In this document: positions 20,956-32,904 of the stretch, piece after piece | How the letters are laid out: each line of letters opens with the position of its first letter | How positions within the stretch are numbered: position 1 is the first letter of the stretch | Translations under genes and position numbers: made by a program | Source: Dermacentor variabilis | Lineage: Eukaryota > Arthropoda > Arachnida > Ixodida > Ixodidae | DNA length: 64,000 bases | Assembly (NCBI RefSeq): GCF_050947875.1 | Contig: NC_134572.1 | Span: 153,905,105-153,969,104 of the forward strand | Direction: 5' to 3' | The notes under the pieces: generated by a model | What the model was told of the DNA's origin: nothing | Database searches by the model: none | The model's input: the letters and a program-made list of their open reading frames with translations, nothing else

Positions 20956-21236
20956 GAGAGTAAGCACTGAGTGCGTGCTTAGTGCTTATTGTATTAGTGC
21001 AAAATTCAGAGAATTCTCAGCGCATCGGGCTGCTGTGCTAAACTGACAGGGCTAGAAACGAACCATCGAACCAACTTGGCTCCTTGAGTAAGTGACAATG
21101 TGCAAATAATTGCCGCTGTTCAACGAGTGTCCTTCACGGCAGCATGGGTGACTGTAGACACAGGTCTCCCTAAGGATCGCTGTTCAGAGGAAGTCTGACG
21201 CCGACTATGACCATGGGGTATTAATTATGTGCTGGT
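20956..21236. other. No recognisable feature
   Basis: Nothing identified. Confidence 0.4.
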
Positions 21237-21512
21237 CTTCAATGAATCTGTTTGATTATGCGCAGAAACTAGAAACAGAAAATTGGATCCAGCTCAGTGA
21301 TTCCCTAAGAGAAACCTGGCCGCAAAGAAAACGTGGATTATACATGGAAGCATGTTAGAACCAGAGCCAACGAAATTCGAATCGTCACGCGCCTTTGAGA
21401 CCATAGTCAGAGAACACAAAGGCACGGACGACAAACTAAGAGCAAAAGTGAAAGAAATATAGATAGAAGAACCAATTAATCAGACATACTCCAAAGCGTA
21501 TGATAGACGTTC
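21237..21512 (+). pseudogene. I-clade LINE fragment, linker between endonuclease and RT
   Basis: The plus strand reads KLETENWIQLSDSLRETW and, in another frame, FETIVREHKGTDDKLRAKV. These resemble the helical linker that follows the endonuclease in I-clade LINEs such as the one at 45.6-49.8 kb. An in-frame stop and a frameshift are present. The fragment ends at a perfect hairpin. Confidence 0.6.
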
Positions 21513-21554
21513 GAACGAAATTATGAACGTCCTAGGGCGTTCATAATTTCGTTC
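21513..21554. repeat. Perfect 17-bp inverted repeat (hairpin)
   Basis: gaacgaaattatgaacg (21513-21529) is repeated as its exact complement at 21538-21554, with an 8-base loop. It sits where the LINE fragment stops. Confidence 0.9.
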
Positions 21555-22599
21555 ACAGCTGTGGTGTATGAAGTGCGCGAGACAGTGCCGTGGTGGAAGA
21601 AGAGAAAGAACGCAATGAATATTCCTCGCGCAGGGGCGAATGTCTTCTTGAGTGAAAGAAAATGACGCCGAAGAAGATCAGAGAAGAGAACGTGCTCCAC
21701 AAGAATACAAAAATGAAAAAGTGACACCATCAGGAAAGTCCACGCAGCTTCCAGAGCCCCATCGCAGAAGAACACCAGACCACGAGGGTCACCAATCAGG
21801 AAGAGACAAATGGACCAGAGGGACAGAAAATCTAGGCGCGCTGGCAGAAGAGGTGGAGTGTTCCAGGAAGCCACGCAAAGGTGAAGATTGGCCATCGAAC
21901 CGGGATCTGAAGACCAGCCGCTAGGTTCCGGTCGCGAGCCTCCAGGCTTCCACCCGACCAGGGCTTCCTGCAGCCCGTTTCCAGGTGTCGCTACTCTACA
22001 CGAGCACGGATTGTTAGCCGAGGCCGGTGAATATATGCGCCGGCAGGCACAGTTCGAGCAGTCGCGCTATGGACCCGAATTTGCGCCCAGCTGCCTGGCC
22101 AGAACGCTGCCTCAATCTTGTGATCTCGGCAAGCTGCGTCTCTAAAGCCGCAGCTTGTACGCTCCGGTCACCCGCTCATTGTTCAATCACATCGACCTTT
22201 TGGGGAGACTTATGTAACTTCTCTCGTCGGCTAGTTTCAGCCCCTCCGTGTCGAACTGCTGCGCGTGCTGACACTCGGAATATGCCAATAACTTAAGCAC
22301 TGTCACTATTGCTAGAGGTCTGAGTGTATTTCGTTTCTTTCTGTGCATTTTTTAGCGTATATTTCTTTAGCGTATATTTATTTATACTAATTGTAATAAA
22401 GCCTTTGGGTGCGTTTTGCAACAAACGACTATGTCCTCAATTGAGCTCTCAAAGGCTCCACCTCAGGGAGCCATTTGGAACAATTAAAGAAAGGAACCTG
22501 GCCCACGACATCATAAGAGAAGTACTGCTTTTCGCAGAAACCACGGCAGCCAAGAAATATACAGCGTCCGGAAAGGATTGCGTAATGAGTACAGTGATA
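21555..22599. other. Unclassified, moderately GC-rich insert
   Basis: No protein match recognised. 22.35-22.41 kb has a tandem tttagcgtatatt pair and an AATAAA (ttgtaataaagcc) that could be a polyadenylation signal of an unidentified retroposed sequence. Confidence 0.3.
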
Positions 22600-22720
22600 C
22601 GCATTTCATACAATGAACAAACTCAGAAGCCAATGAATACTTCGGAAAAAGGTATGGGAAACCGGGGAAATTCCCGAACAATGGAAACAGGCATAAGTAA
22701 TTTTCCCAGGCACCATGCAG
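22600..22720 (+). pseudogene. I-clade LINE RT fragment
   Basis: One plus frame reads VWETGEIPEQWKQA, a stop, then VIFPG. This is the block before the conserved PKPGK in I-clade RTs. Probably the continuation of 21237-21512, separated by about 1.1 kb of other DNA. Confidence 0.5.
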
Positions 22721-23565
22721 GCAACACTCAGAGCACGGCCGAATTTTTGAGGAGTTGGTAACAATCCTCAACCAACGTTGGCATATTGGCAAAGTGCAAC
22801 CCAATCCAATGCTGCTGCAGAGTTAAAGCCAAAATTGGACGGGTATTATGTGAATTCTGCAGCCATTGTGCTGTTAGCGTAGAAACAGCACTGAGTCATA
22901 TCGTTGCCATTAATAATAACAGCTTTGAGCAACACGGTGGCAAATACGGTGGCTCTAGAGTACACAGCCATTATTACCGCGAAGCTTTTGGTAGCGGCAT
23001 TTTATAGCAATTGTCCCCATAGTGTCTACGTCGATTATTAGTAGGAAATTAGGAAAAAACAGTTAAATAGATGCACACGGGAAAAATAAAAGCAGAAAGG
23101 AAAGAAGCTGGACTACCAGCTGTTTATTCGACAGAACAGGGCTCTAATTTATAAAGCGTGCTCTGTCACATGACCATCGCACAATCCGCTTATAACGAAC
23201 AACCATCAAGAAAAAACCAATACATTCCAAAGTTCTGCGTGCCTGCGGTTTCTTTGTGCGTCTTTTTTCGCTCAGTTTTCTTAATCCAGTGCACTGACTA
23301 GCCCATCAATGTGTTTTTCTAGTTGGTAGGCAAATTCGACGTAAATATGTCAAGAAGCAGAAGTCACCTCTACATGCAATAAAGGAATACTGAAATGACT
23401 TTTATAACAGTTTATTTACGAATAAATTAGCACAAGCAGGCATTTTCCTTGGACTTAGACATGTGAGACGGGATTATGTAAACGTAATTTTTTGGCAAGC
23501 AAGCGCAAGAGAGCCACCTCTCCTGAAGCTAGGTGGATGACGGTGCATTAGGCAGGGCCCAGATG
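22721..23565. other. No recognisable gene
   Basis: Around 23.08-23.14 kb the words ggactaccagctgtttattcg and agaacagggct look like part of a dispersed tick repeat. Otherwise featureless. Confidence 0.35.
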
Positions 23566-23569
23566 ATAT

Positions 23570-23729
23570 TGTTACGGAGGAAGACGCAGACCAAAAGCTA
23601 CGTTCAAGCATATTTACAAGAAAATGCGCTGCGCTTGGCCAAGACGCAACAGCCCGCGCTAGCTTCAAATCGTCGTCGTCATCTTCTTGCTGCTCGGCTC
23701 TTCGTCATTGGAAATACTATGCCGTAGCA
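23570..23729 (-). repeat. 3' LTR of element C
   Basis: 160 bp from tgttacggaggaagac to ctatgccgtagca. Partner of 28481-28640. Confidence 0.93.
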
Positions 23730-23764
23730 CTACCCCCGGCGGCAAAAGTGCCGTCCCGGAGCGA

Positions 23765-24160
23765 CTAAAGGCCGGAGTCTGAAGCAGTGTAGTAGGTCTT
23801 GAGCCTACTGGCGTGCACGACATCAGTAAATGCCAGAGTAGATGACGAGGTTGAGCTCACAGGAGCAATGTTGTAAGTCACAGGCGTCACCAGGCGCAGC
23901 ACGCGGTGGGGCCCTGTGTATCGCGAAAGGAGCTTTTCGGAAAGTCCGACGTGATGAGAGGGCGACCACAGGAGCACGAGTGCACCAGGCGAAAACTGTA
24001 CGTCACGGTGGCGGGCGTTGTACTGACGCTGCTGCGTGGTCTGCGAGTCCGTCAGTCGAGCACGGGCAAGCTGGTGTGCATTGTCGGTGAGGGCGATGGC
24101 ATCGCGCGCATACTCGGTTGTTGAGATCGGAGCAGGAGGAAGTACCGTGTCAAGGGGCAA
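23765..24160 (-). pseudogene. Element C integrase C-terminal region
   Basis: 131 codons reading FSPGALVLLWSPSHHVGLSE, then KLLSRYTGPHRVLRLVTPVT, the GPY/F-type tail of Ty3/gypsy integrases that follows the catalytic core and binds DNA. It overlaps the end of the core frame in a different frame, so at least one indel separates them. Confidence 0.85.
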
Positions 24161-25206
24161 GGTCGGTTCGCGACCGTAGAGTAGTAAAATGGAGAAAATC
24201 TGGCGGTGTCGTGCCGGGAAGAATTATAAGCAAATCTGCCGTAAAGAAGGGCAATGTCCCAGTCGTGGTGGTCCTTCGAAACGTACTTGGGCAGCATGTC
24301 GGTAAGAGTACGGATTAACCACTCTGTCAGGCCATTGGTTTGAGGATGGTATGAGGTAGTCAGTTTGTGTTGAATAGAGCAGGAACGCACAATGTCGGCG
24401 ATAACTTTCGAGAGGAAATTACGACCACGGTCAGTAAGCAGCTGTCGCGGGGCGCCATGAACTAAGATAATGTCACGCAAGAGAAAGTCCGCGACGTCAG
24501 TGGCGCAACTGGTAGGGAGAGCTCGCGTGATAGCGTATCGGGTGGCGTAATCAGTTGCGACGGCTACCCATTTGTTCAAAGAGGATGACGTGGGAAAGGG
24601 ACCGAGGAGGTCTAATCCAACACGAAAGAACGGTTCCACAGGGACGGTGATCGGCTGTAAACAACCGGAAGGTAGCACCTGAGGTGTTTTCCGACGCTGG
24701 CAGGGATCACAGGCAGCAACATAGCGTAGGGCGGAGCGAGCGAGACCAGGCCAATAGAAGCGGCGGCGGACGCGGTCGTACGTACGGGTTACCCCAAGAT
24801 GTCCTGCAGTGGGTGCGTCATGCATCTCAAACAGCACAGTCTGTCGTAGACATTTTGGCACGACAAGAAGAAGATCAGGGCCACCAGGGAGGAAGTTCCT
24901 TCGGTACAGAATGCCGCACTGGAGGACATATCGGCGAACGGATGCGTCGGTAGGTGTAGAGCGCAGACGCTCGCTAAGAACTCGCAGCGATAGGTCTCGG
25001 TACTGCTCATCGGCGATGTTAGCGAAGGCAGACACTGAGAAAATGCCGTCGGCGGTAAAACTGCCCGCGTCGTCAGGCTCGTCTACCGGGTAGCCAGACA
25101 GGCAGTCAGCGTCCTTGTGTAGTCGGCCAGATTTGTAGGTGACAGAGAACGAATATTCTTGGAGGCGTAAAGCCCAGCGGCCAAGTCTTCCTGTAGGGTC
25201 TTTCAA
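24052..25206 (-). pseudogene. Element C RNase H end and integrase core
   Basis: A 384-codon frame. It starts in the RNase H tail (GRLGRWALRLQEYSF, HKDADCLS). The integrase zinc site is H129, H136, C166, C169, and the catalytic triad is D199, D259, E295 with 35 residues between the last two. The catalytic core looks intact, but the neighbouring RNase H and C-terminal tail are in other frames, so the full Pol could not be made from this copy. Confidence 0.88.
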
Positions 25207-26985
25207 TGAGCATAACCAGCAAAGCGCGTGATGGTCTGTGACAACGGAAAAGGGTCGGCCATATAAGTATGGGCGGAACTTCGCAACCGCCCAAACTAGG
25301 GCCAGACACTCACGCTCAGTGATGGAATAGTTGCGCTCTGCGGGCGAGAGGAGCCTGCTGGCGTAAGCGATAACACGGTCATGGCCACGCTGGCGTTGTG
25401 CCAGTACTGCGCTAATTCCGTGACCGCTGGCATCAGTACGGACTTCGGTAGGTGCAGAAGGATCGAAATGGGCCAGAACGGGAGGCGTTGTGAGAAGGTC
25501 AATTAGAAGCGAGAATGCAGAGGCCTCGTTATCGCCCCACTGGAAAGGGGCGTCTTTTTACAAAAGCTCGGTTAGTGGTCGTGCTATGGCCGCGAAATTT
25601 TTCACGAAACGGCGGAAGTACGAGCAAAGGCCAGGGAAGTGCGTAACAGCATGGATCTTGCCTGTGTCCGGTTGCACTACGTTCGCGTCAACGAGATATC
25701 CAAGGACGGTAATCTGGCGACGGCCGAATTGGCACTTCGATGCGTTGAGTTGCAGACCGGCTCGCCCAAAAACGTCCAGGACTGCTGAGAGGCGCTCGAG
25801 GTGCGTAGGAAATGTTGGGGAGAATACTATAGCGTCGTCCAAGTAGCAGAGGCACGTGGACCATTTAAAACCGTGAAGAAGGGAGTCCATCATGCGTTCA
25901 AAAGTGGCAGGAGCGTTACATAGACCGAACGGCATCACTTTGAATTAATAAAGGCCGCCGGGTGTTACAAAGGCAGTCTTCTCGCGGTCGAGATCGTCCG
26001 CGGCAATCTTCCAATAGCCGGAGCGAAGGTCAATAGAGGAGAAATAGCGAGCACCGTGGAGGCAGTCAAGGGCGTCATCAATCCGAGGTAGGGGATACAC
26101 GTCCTTTTTGGTAACCTTGTTAAGGGGCCGATAATCCACGCAAAAGCGCCTTGAGCCATCCTTATTTTTTACCAGCACAACAGGTGACGCCCATGGACTA
26201 CATGACGGTTCAATAATGTTCTTGGCAAGCATTTTGCGAACTGTGGTGTGAAAAACTTGACTCTCAGGTGGTGATACTCGATACGGGCGGCGATGAATAG
26301 GAGGGGCATCACCGGTATTAATGCGATGTTTGACAGCTGTTGTTTGGGCCAAAGGACGATCGTTTAAGTCAAAAATAACTTGGTAGGAAATCAGCACGCG
26401 GTAGAGCGCAAGGGCGTGCTCGGAAGGCATGTCGGGTGCAATCATTTTCTGTAAGTTGGCGGTGGTACAAGTTGCCGACTGCGACGGTAGAGGATGTTCG
26501 GCTGAATGGTCGTCTACTGAAATCGATGCTACAGAGTGATCCTCGAATGAGCAAAGTTGGGCCAGAGACATCCCGCGTGGCAGCAATTGTGTCGTCAAGC
26601 CAAAATTGACCACTGGCAGGCAGACGCAATTCGCCGTAATAGATAAAACTGTGTGAGGTACTGTGATCCCGTGTGTAAGGAGGACGTCTTGCATAGGAGC
26701 CGCGATGTACTGACCGTCGGGGACTGGTGGGGATGACACGAAGTCAACGTAAGTCAGTGCCGAAGGTGGCAAGCGAACGAAGTCGCCGGAACTGAGGCGA
26801 GTAGGGTGTTGTTCAGCGGGTCCAGAACAGGCAGGTCGAGGCGGAGAGTACTGGCGGAGCAGTCGATGAGAGCAGAATGTGCGGAGAGGAAGTCTAAGCC
26901 GAGGATGATGTCGTGGGGACAGTGAGCGATGACTGTGAATAGCACGAGTGTTTTGCGATCGGCGAAGGAGACGCGGGCGGTACAC
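25207..26985 (-). pseudogene. Element C protease tail, RT and RNase H, frameshifted
   Basis: A 346-codon frame (26985-25945) joins the protease tail to RT without a break: [15 protein letters not shown], then [46 protein letters not shown]. The frame changes near 25.94 kb, and the next frame carries MMPFGLCNAPATFERMMDS and YLDD (about 25834-25845). RNase H (EVRTDASGHGISAVLAQ) follows in a third frame. The continuous protease-RT frame is useful for judging the split in element B. Confidence 0.9.
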
Positions 26986-27110
26986 ATACCAATTACGGGG
27001 GCTGTTCCGCCATCGGCGACACGGACAACAGGCGTCGTGGCGGGCGTGATAATTTTCTTGAGCCGGTTACGAAGGTCAGCGCTCATTACGGACAAATGCG
27101 CCCCAGTGTC
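26754..27110 (-). pseudogene. Element C aspartic protease
   Basis: The minus strand reads LIDTGAHLSVM at about 27.08-27.11 kb, then [20 protein letters not shown] and [19 protein letters not shown]. This is a retropepsin with its DTG site. The frame is closed by a stop a few codons upstream of DTG, so it is cut off from gag. Confidence 0.85.
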
Positions 27111-27216
27111 TATGAGTCGACTTGCAGGTCAAGAATGTTCAGATGAGTGGGCAACGTCAGGAGAGGATTTGGCGGCGTAGGGACCAATGCAGCGTCACCT
27201 CGAGGCGGTGCATCGT

Positions 27217-28113
27217 CTAGCTTTCCGGCTGGCAGCGGCGTCCGAAGGGAGTCGGCGAATAGGAGCGATGGGGCTGGGGAGAGCGAGATTGTCGTCGTTG
27301 GGGCAAACGCGAACGAGAATAGGAGCGGTTCGGTGCAGGAGAATCAGCGGCGGCTTTATCGAACCGTGTGGCATAGGGACGAGAAGGGCCACCTGGGGGG
27401 CGAGAGTAGGCAGTATAAGTAGGCCGGTTCGGGGAACTCCAGCGACTGCGACAGTACCGAGAAATGTGCCCGATTCGATGGCAGTGGAAACAAATGGGCT
27501 TGTCGTCAGCAGTGCGCCATTCAGATGGGTTGCGCAAACGTGGTGGGTAAGATGATGCGGGACGGGGCGGAATCGAAGAAGCCGGGTGGGTATCAGGACG
27601 ATGGGCCGAGCAGATGGTGTGAAGACCCATGTTTTCGAACTCTTGGCGCACAACTGCCTGGATCACTGAGACCGTGACTGCAGATGTGTTGGTGGGACTG
27701 GAGTCGAAGGCAGCCGGATAGGCGACCTCGATCTCACGCCGGACGATCCTGGTAACATCTGCAGTGTTGTTGGGACGAGAAGTGTCGGCACAGGAAGATG
27801 TCGCTGGGGTGTTGGGCAGACGGGCAAACTGCTGGTCAATACGTCGGCTTTTAGCGAGTTCCAGGCGGCGGCACTCTTTTATAACCGCATCCACCGTCGC
27901 TACGTTGTTGCAAACGGGCAAGTTGAAGGCGTCATCGGCAATGCCTTTGAGGATGTGGGCAACCTTGTCGGACTCAGTCGTGTGGGTGTCAACTTTGTGG
28001 CACAGAGCCAAGACGTCCCAAATGTACGTGACATAGGGCTCTGTTGACGTCTGCACACGAACGGAAAACGCCTTCTGCGCGGCAAGTTGGTGACCGTAGG
28101 GGTTGCCGAACAA
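27217..28113 (-). pseudogene. Element C Gag, main part
   Basis: 298 codons covering the C-terminal capsid region (DKVAHILKGIADDAFNL, VIKECRRLELAKSRRIDQQ) and one CCHC knuckle, CFHCHRIGHISRYC, with C208, C211, H216, C221. An Arg/Ser/Pro-rich tail follows. The capsid N-terminus is in another frame upstream. Confidence 0.85.
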
Positions 28114-28406
28114 TCTCGAAGCTGTGTCTTAAGTGAATCGCAACTGGTGAGCTCATCTTCGTGCGTGCGATACCAAACTCTAGGTGTGCCACCGAGGTAA
28201 AAGACTACGTTGGCGAGCATAATAGTAGGGTACCACCGGTTATTGCGGCTGACGTGTTCATACAGGCTGATCCAGTCATCAACGTCTTCCCCATCTTTGC
28301 CCGAGAATACGCCAGGATCACGGGGAGCGGGGAGAGTGATGTAGGTCGTCGAGGTGGCAGCAGGTGTTGGAGCCGGCGGAGTCGGGTTGTCGTCGCCGGG
28401 AGCCAT
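28100..28406 (-). pseudogene. Element C Gag N-terminus
   Basis: A separate minus-strand frame reads PRDPGVFSGKDGEDVDDW, then ISLYEHVSRNNRWYPTIML and ANVVFYLGGTPRVWYRTHED, like the start of the capsid region in element B Gag. It leaves frame near 28.11 kb. Confidence 0.8.
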
Positions 28407-28480
28407 GAAGGAAGGCTCGACGTACCGTCCACTGCGAAGCTCCGTGACAAGGTACAGGGAATGTCCACCTCCACCAGATA

Positions 28481-28640
28481 TGTTACGGAGGAAGAGGCAG
28501 ACGAAAAGCTATGTACAAGTATATTTACAAGAAAATACGCTGCGCTTGGCCAAGAGGCAACAGCCCGCGCTAGCTTGAAATCGTCGTCGTCATCTTCTTA
28601 CTGCTCGGCTCTTCGTCATTGGAAATACTATCCCGTAGCA
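28481..28640 (-). repeat. 5' LTR of element C
   Basis: 160 bp from tgttacggaggaagag to tcccgtagca. About 6 percent different from 23570-23729 by eye. Confidence 0.93.
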
Positions 28641-28644
28641 ATAT

Positions 28645-31239
28645 GAATTAGGTAAGGTTCAGAAGAAGGTGGCCTGACCGAGGCATTCAGTGCTGGGAGC
28701 TGTTGTCGGTAGGCTGGTTGGCCATTGCTCGGATGACGGCGGGCTGGTCAGGCCCCCGAAGACCGCGATAACGCATTGGTCCCACTGCGTTTGCTGCCAC
28801 CTCCCAGAGCAACTCCGCCCATACTTGGAGGAGATTCTTACGCTGGAAAACAAAAACGACATATTATCAGAGATGTCTGTATGAGCAATGTATGTGTCAA
28901 TGTTTTAGTATTAGAAAATCAATATAGCGCAAGTATAGACGCTTGAGCAGAGCCATTTAACGGATCAATCAATAAATTTTACTGCAGGAGTTTTGTCAGG
29001 CAACACTCTAATATTACAACATATGTGGCATATTTCGTACGTGGTACAACAGAGAACGCTGAACACAAACACAAGATACACAGGATCCGTCCGTCTTGTT
29101 GACACCCCACACCCGGTCAACGTAGCACTTTCGCATAAAGAAATTGCAACAAAAGCTATTACAGGATAAAAACGCCTAATTTCAAACAATGTAGGTGCAA
29201 TGCGGATTTCGTGCAAAACTTTACATGTGAAATACGAGAAGTTGCGTTAGTAAGCACTACTAAAAATAAGCACTTATTACATGGAAACAAGAAAATGCTG
29301 CCGGGTGCGCTTGCTAGAAAAGACGCTTGACCGAGAGCAGTGGGAAGAAGCGCACTTCCTCGGAATGACTAGTAAGATCATTCAGCAAGCATGGCATGAT
29401 AAACTCAAAAGTCCTGGAAGTTGAGTGAAATTCACATACAAGATTTACACACGTACTAGGCTGAACACTAATTAAAATGTGTTAATAAAGGAATTTTCGC
29501 AATTACGGGCATACCGGGCGATAATGTTTGGCTTGGCAGCAGTGTAGAGCATTCATCCTAATACCGCATAAAAAAGTGTCAGTTCAGGTCACAGAGTTTC
29601 TGTTCAGTAAAATTTGATAGATGTACGTCAAATTTTTGTTAGCACCTACGTATACGCGGGCAACAAATAAATAAAATAAGGCAACAAATTTCGGTGATCG
29701 TTCCGGCTGTGCGCTCACTTAAAGCGACAGCAGCATTTTCCACCTGTGGAGACCACCATTTTATTTTCGTTGCCTGCATATTCCTGTAATAATTGCGTTT
29801 CGTCACTACGGGGAAGTCGACAATGATATAGCGGTTATACAAAATGTATTCATATAAATAAAGGTTCTTGAAAAGTATATATTACCACATTTGAACTGTA
29901 ATCACCACACATAACAAGCTGTTTTCAATTTCTATACACCACCAATTTATTATCCGCACATCAATGACCCGAAGATTATAGCAGAAAAACGCAATTTAAC
30001 GTTCCTATTGCCACCAGAGACTGTGCTTTAGGCGGTCTGAAATCGATGAATTGGAGAACAACATCAATGTAAAAAGAAATTTTACGTTAACGAAGTAACG
30101 AAATTATGAGAAATGTTACAACTTCAACAATAGTATACATATAAATTGCGGAATCAAAGCGACAAGGAAAAGCGCTTGAGTACCTGACCATAATTTTTAA
30201 GGCAAGAGTATCCTGAAATTTAGTTCATTCAGACAATATTACTTGTAAAACAAACAACTTAATGCGGCGTTGCCTAATTCACTCAATCTGTCGCCATAGA
30301 AAGTTTATAACATCCTAAAAATATATGCACTCACGTTTGTAAGATCTACGCTCCTGTGTATCGGAGTTCATCCCAAATCGAAGACGGTGGCCTGCAGCGC
30401 CGACTTTTATCAATTTGTTGCCTTCGCATGTAATTTTATTTCTAACGCTCACAAAAATCTGTCGCCAATTTGCTGCTTGTTTCAAGATGGCATTGCAGTA
30501 GAAATGACGACGGGAAACGGGCATTTTTCACAACAGCGGTGCGGTGACAACGACGTACGACACTGCAAACACTCACACCACCCAGTAGGTGTTACAGCTA
30601 TGCATAGAAGGAAAGGGTACAATGAAAGGGTGAAAAAAGAAAATGGCAAAACGCCACACCCTCCCCCGTAGGACCTAGCCCCACCGCGTCCCTCGGGTGG
30701 CCGCGAAGGAGGGAGACAACAGGGACAATATCACTCCACGGCATTCTCTTGTGCCTGAACACGGGAAGTTGGGCCAGTTCGTTGAGATTGATAGTAAGGA
30801 TCGTTACAGCGCGAGACATGACAAGGACGAAAGAAGGAATAAAACGACGACACGGCGCTGATTCTCAACTGCCTGCGCGCGCAGGCTATTCGGCAGAGCT
30901 GCCGCAGCGCTTCGTTCGCAGCAATGATCAGGTTCACATGCGTGTGGTGTATTTGAAGGACCAAAAGTTAGGTCGAAAAATAAAAGGCAGAAATGCGCGG
31001 TGCTAAAGGTAGGCAAGGATCGAGAGGGTATTCACGAGGACAAAAGCAAACTTCGAATTAAATTTTTTTTTCTGTCATAGGCGCGCATACAAGAAGCTGG
31101 CTACAAATGCGCAAACAAGCAAATCTATTGGAGCAGGAAAATGATATTTACGTCGTCGTAACATGTCATGTATGAACCTTGCTTCGCTGCTAAACAAAAA
31201 GAAATAGGGGTTTCACTAATACAGATGCGCTCCATCTCG
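28645..31239. other. Long stretch without a recognisable gene
   Basis: AT-rich with scattered short frames on both strands. A 69-codon minus frame at 30524-30315 and GC-rich DNA at 30.66-30.95 kb were inspected, and no domain was recognised. No repeat could be named. Confidence 0.4.
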
Positions 31240-31440
31240 AGGTCATATAGAATTTTTCCATCTGCTCTGTGGCAGTGCAATTCTCAATTCTCCCCAGAAT
31301 CATCCTCCTCCAAAGCCGTGTAGCGCACATGCAAAATATACAATGCGCAGGCAAGCAGGTAACAGCGTTGTTTCTTATCGAAAGCTCATGTTTCCTTGCG
31401 CCGTCAATAAAGCAGCGGCTAGTTTGCCCAATATATCACT
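31240..31440 (-). pseudogene. Penelope-like GIY-YIG endonuclease fragment
   Basis: One uninterrupted minus-strand frame reads YIGQTSRCFIDGARKHELSI, then AHCIFCMC and WRRMILGRIENCTATEQM. The YIGQT start, the following Arg and the spaced Cys/His residues are those of the Penelope nuclease. The matching RT is not visible upstream, so this is a 3' fragment, as is common for these elements. Confidence 0.75.
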
Positions 31441-32204
31441 TCTTCAGCCCGCTATGTTGTGCAGGGGCTATTGTCCTTAGGGGGCATATTTCTTTGAGGG
31501 CGAAGTGTAAAAATGCCCGTGTGCCATGCATGCAATTCCTGTAGAAAAACCACAGTTGGTTAGGATAAATGCTAAGCCCCCACCACCCTACAACGCGCCT
31601 CATGATCACTTTGTGGTTTAGGCGCATAAAACTCCAGATAATAAGTTTGTATTGACTTTCGTTAAACGTAGGTTCAGTTCAGCAAGTCGTACATAAATGA
31701 ATTTAAAAAGTGAAGAGTAACAATTTGCTTACTTCAAGACCTGTGTTGTTCCAAGAAAACCAGGTTTGTAACCCATGTTGGCGAATGCAGATGACCGCCT
31801 GCCTTTTAATTCCTCCTTTTTGAACGCAGTGATAATAATGTTTGTTGCATGTGCGTAATAGGCCAGCGATGGATATCGGTCACAGAATTCCAGCCGATAT
31901 TCGGTTCACGCTGTTTATCTTAGGCCATCATTGGGCAAGGAATCAGAATGGCACAGCCCATATTGGAACCACGCTGTAATTAGTAGGTCACAATTCGGCC
32001 AGGATTTGGAAATACGTATCGAACATTGGCACGAACTGACGTACCGCTTGGGTTAATATAGGAAGTCGGCAGCGCCCGTAACATATGAAACCTCTGGCCG
32101 ATCTCACTCACGTATTGAATGGAAATGTTTTTAACGAGTCATCCACACAAGGCCTAAGAGCTATATAGTAACACAATGTCTGCTATTATACTGCATGTAT
32201 GACT
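31441..32204. other. No recognisable feature
   Basis: Possibly the remainder of the Penelope fragment at its left edge. Nothing else identified. Confidence 0.35.
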
Positions 32205-32904
32205 TCAGGCCAAACTTCTACACACCATGTGTGCTCCTAAGACTGAAGGAAGAGGTACTGAGCCGCATTCGCACAACAGGAAGTGAACATCTAATATCGG
32301 CTGTATACCTCAAAAGTGCATTCGAGACTATCATGCACATACAGATATTTGGAAGAACTTGAAGAAACCAGCTGCGGTGAGAATACCTTTAATTATTTTA
32401 AATCCTTCTTGGGACATAGAACTGACGCTATCAACATAGGCGAAACCCGCTCTAACTCCTTCAATACGCCAGATAGGAGAACACCACAAGGCGCCATCCC
32501 GTCACCCTTACTGTTCTACTTGAGGATGAATAACCTAGCTCATAGCTTACATGACTGCCCGAATCTGCATGTCCAAATGTGCGTTTTGCCCTTATGCCGT
32601 TGACATTAATCTTTGGTTGACAAAAGGCTCAAATTGAGACAAAGTACGAATACTTCAAGGAGCAAAAAACAGTGCACGATATCGCGATTGAGAACGCAAT
32701 GAAATGTGCACCGGAAAGATCAGAATGGATTACCGTGCGTGGAAAAAATTACAACGTCTAAAAGCAGGACTCAAGATTGGATATTTCATACCTAAAGAAT
32801 GCCAGAAGTGAAGATTTTGGGTTTGTGGGTAGACTACACTACCATAGCACGCGACACCCTTAAAAATTCGCACTTTCACCAGAAAGACGAAGCATCGATT
32901 GCGA
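32205..32904 (+). pseudogene. I-clade LINE reverse transcriptase remnant
   Basis: Plus-strand frames read FRPNFYTPCVLLRLKEEVLS, AVYLKSAFETIMH (the RT D.KSAFD block), RRTPQGAIPSPLLF (GTPQG block) and, further on, MPEVKILGLWVDY. The YADD block is not intact. Confidence 0.75.

Larger units (their letters stand above)
23570..28640 (-). mobile_element. Ty3/gypsy element C, complete with frameshifts
   Basis: 5,071 bp bounded by 160-bp LTRs with about 10 differences and flanked by ATAT (23566-23569 and 28641-28644). The minus-strand order is gag, protease, RT, RNase H, integrase. Proteins are close to those of element A, so the two are one family at different stages of decay. TGGTGGAGGTG lies just inside the 5' LTR at the primer-binding position. 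Frames change at least in the gag N-terminus, before the protease, inside RT and in RNase H. Confidence 0.95.

Noticed and set aside
21521..21895. 124-codon minus-strand open frame
   Set aside because: Hydrophobic, no domain. Its last residues come from the inverted arm of the hairpin, so it is a by-product.
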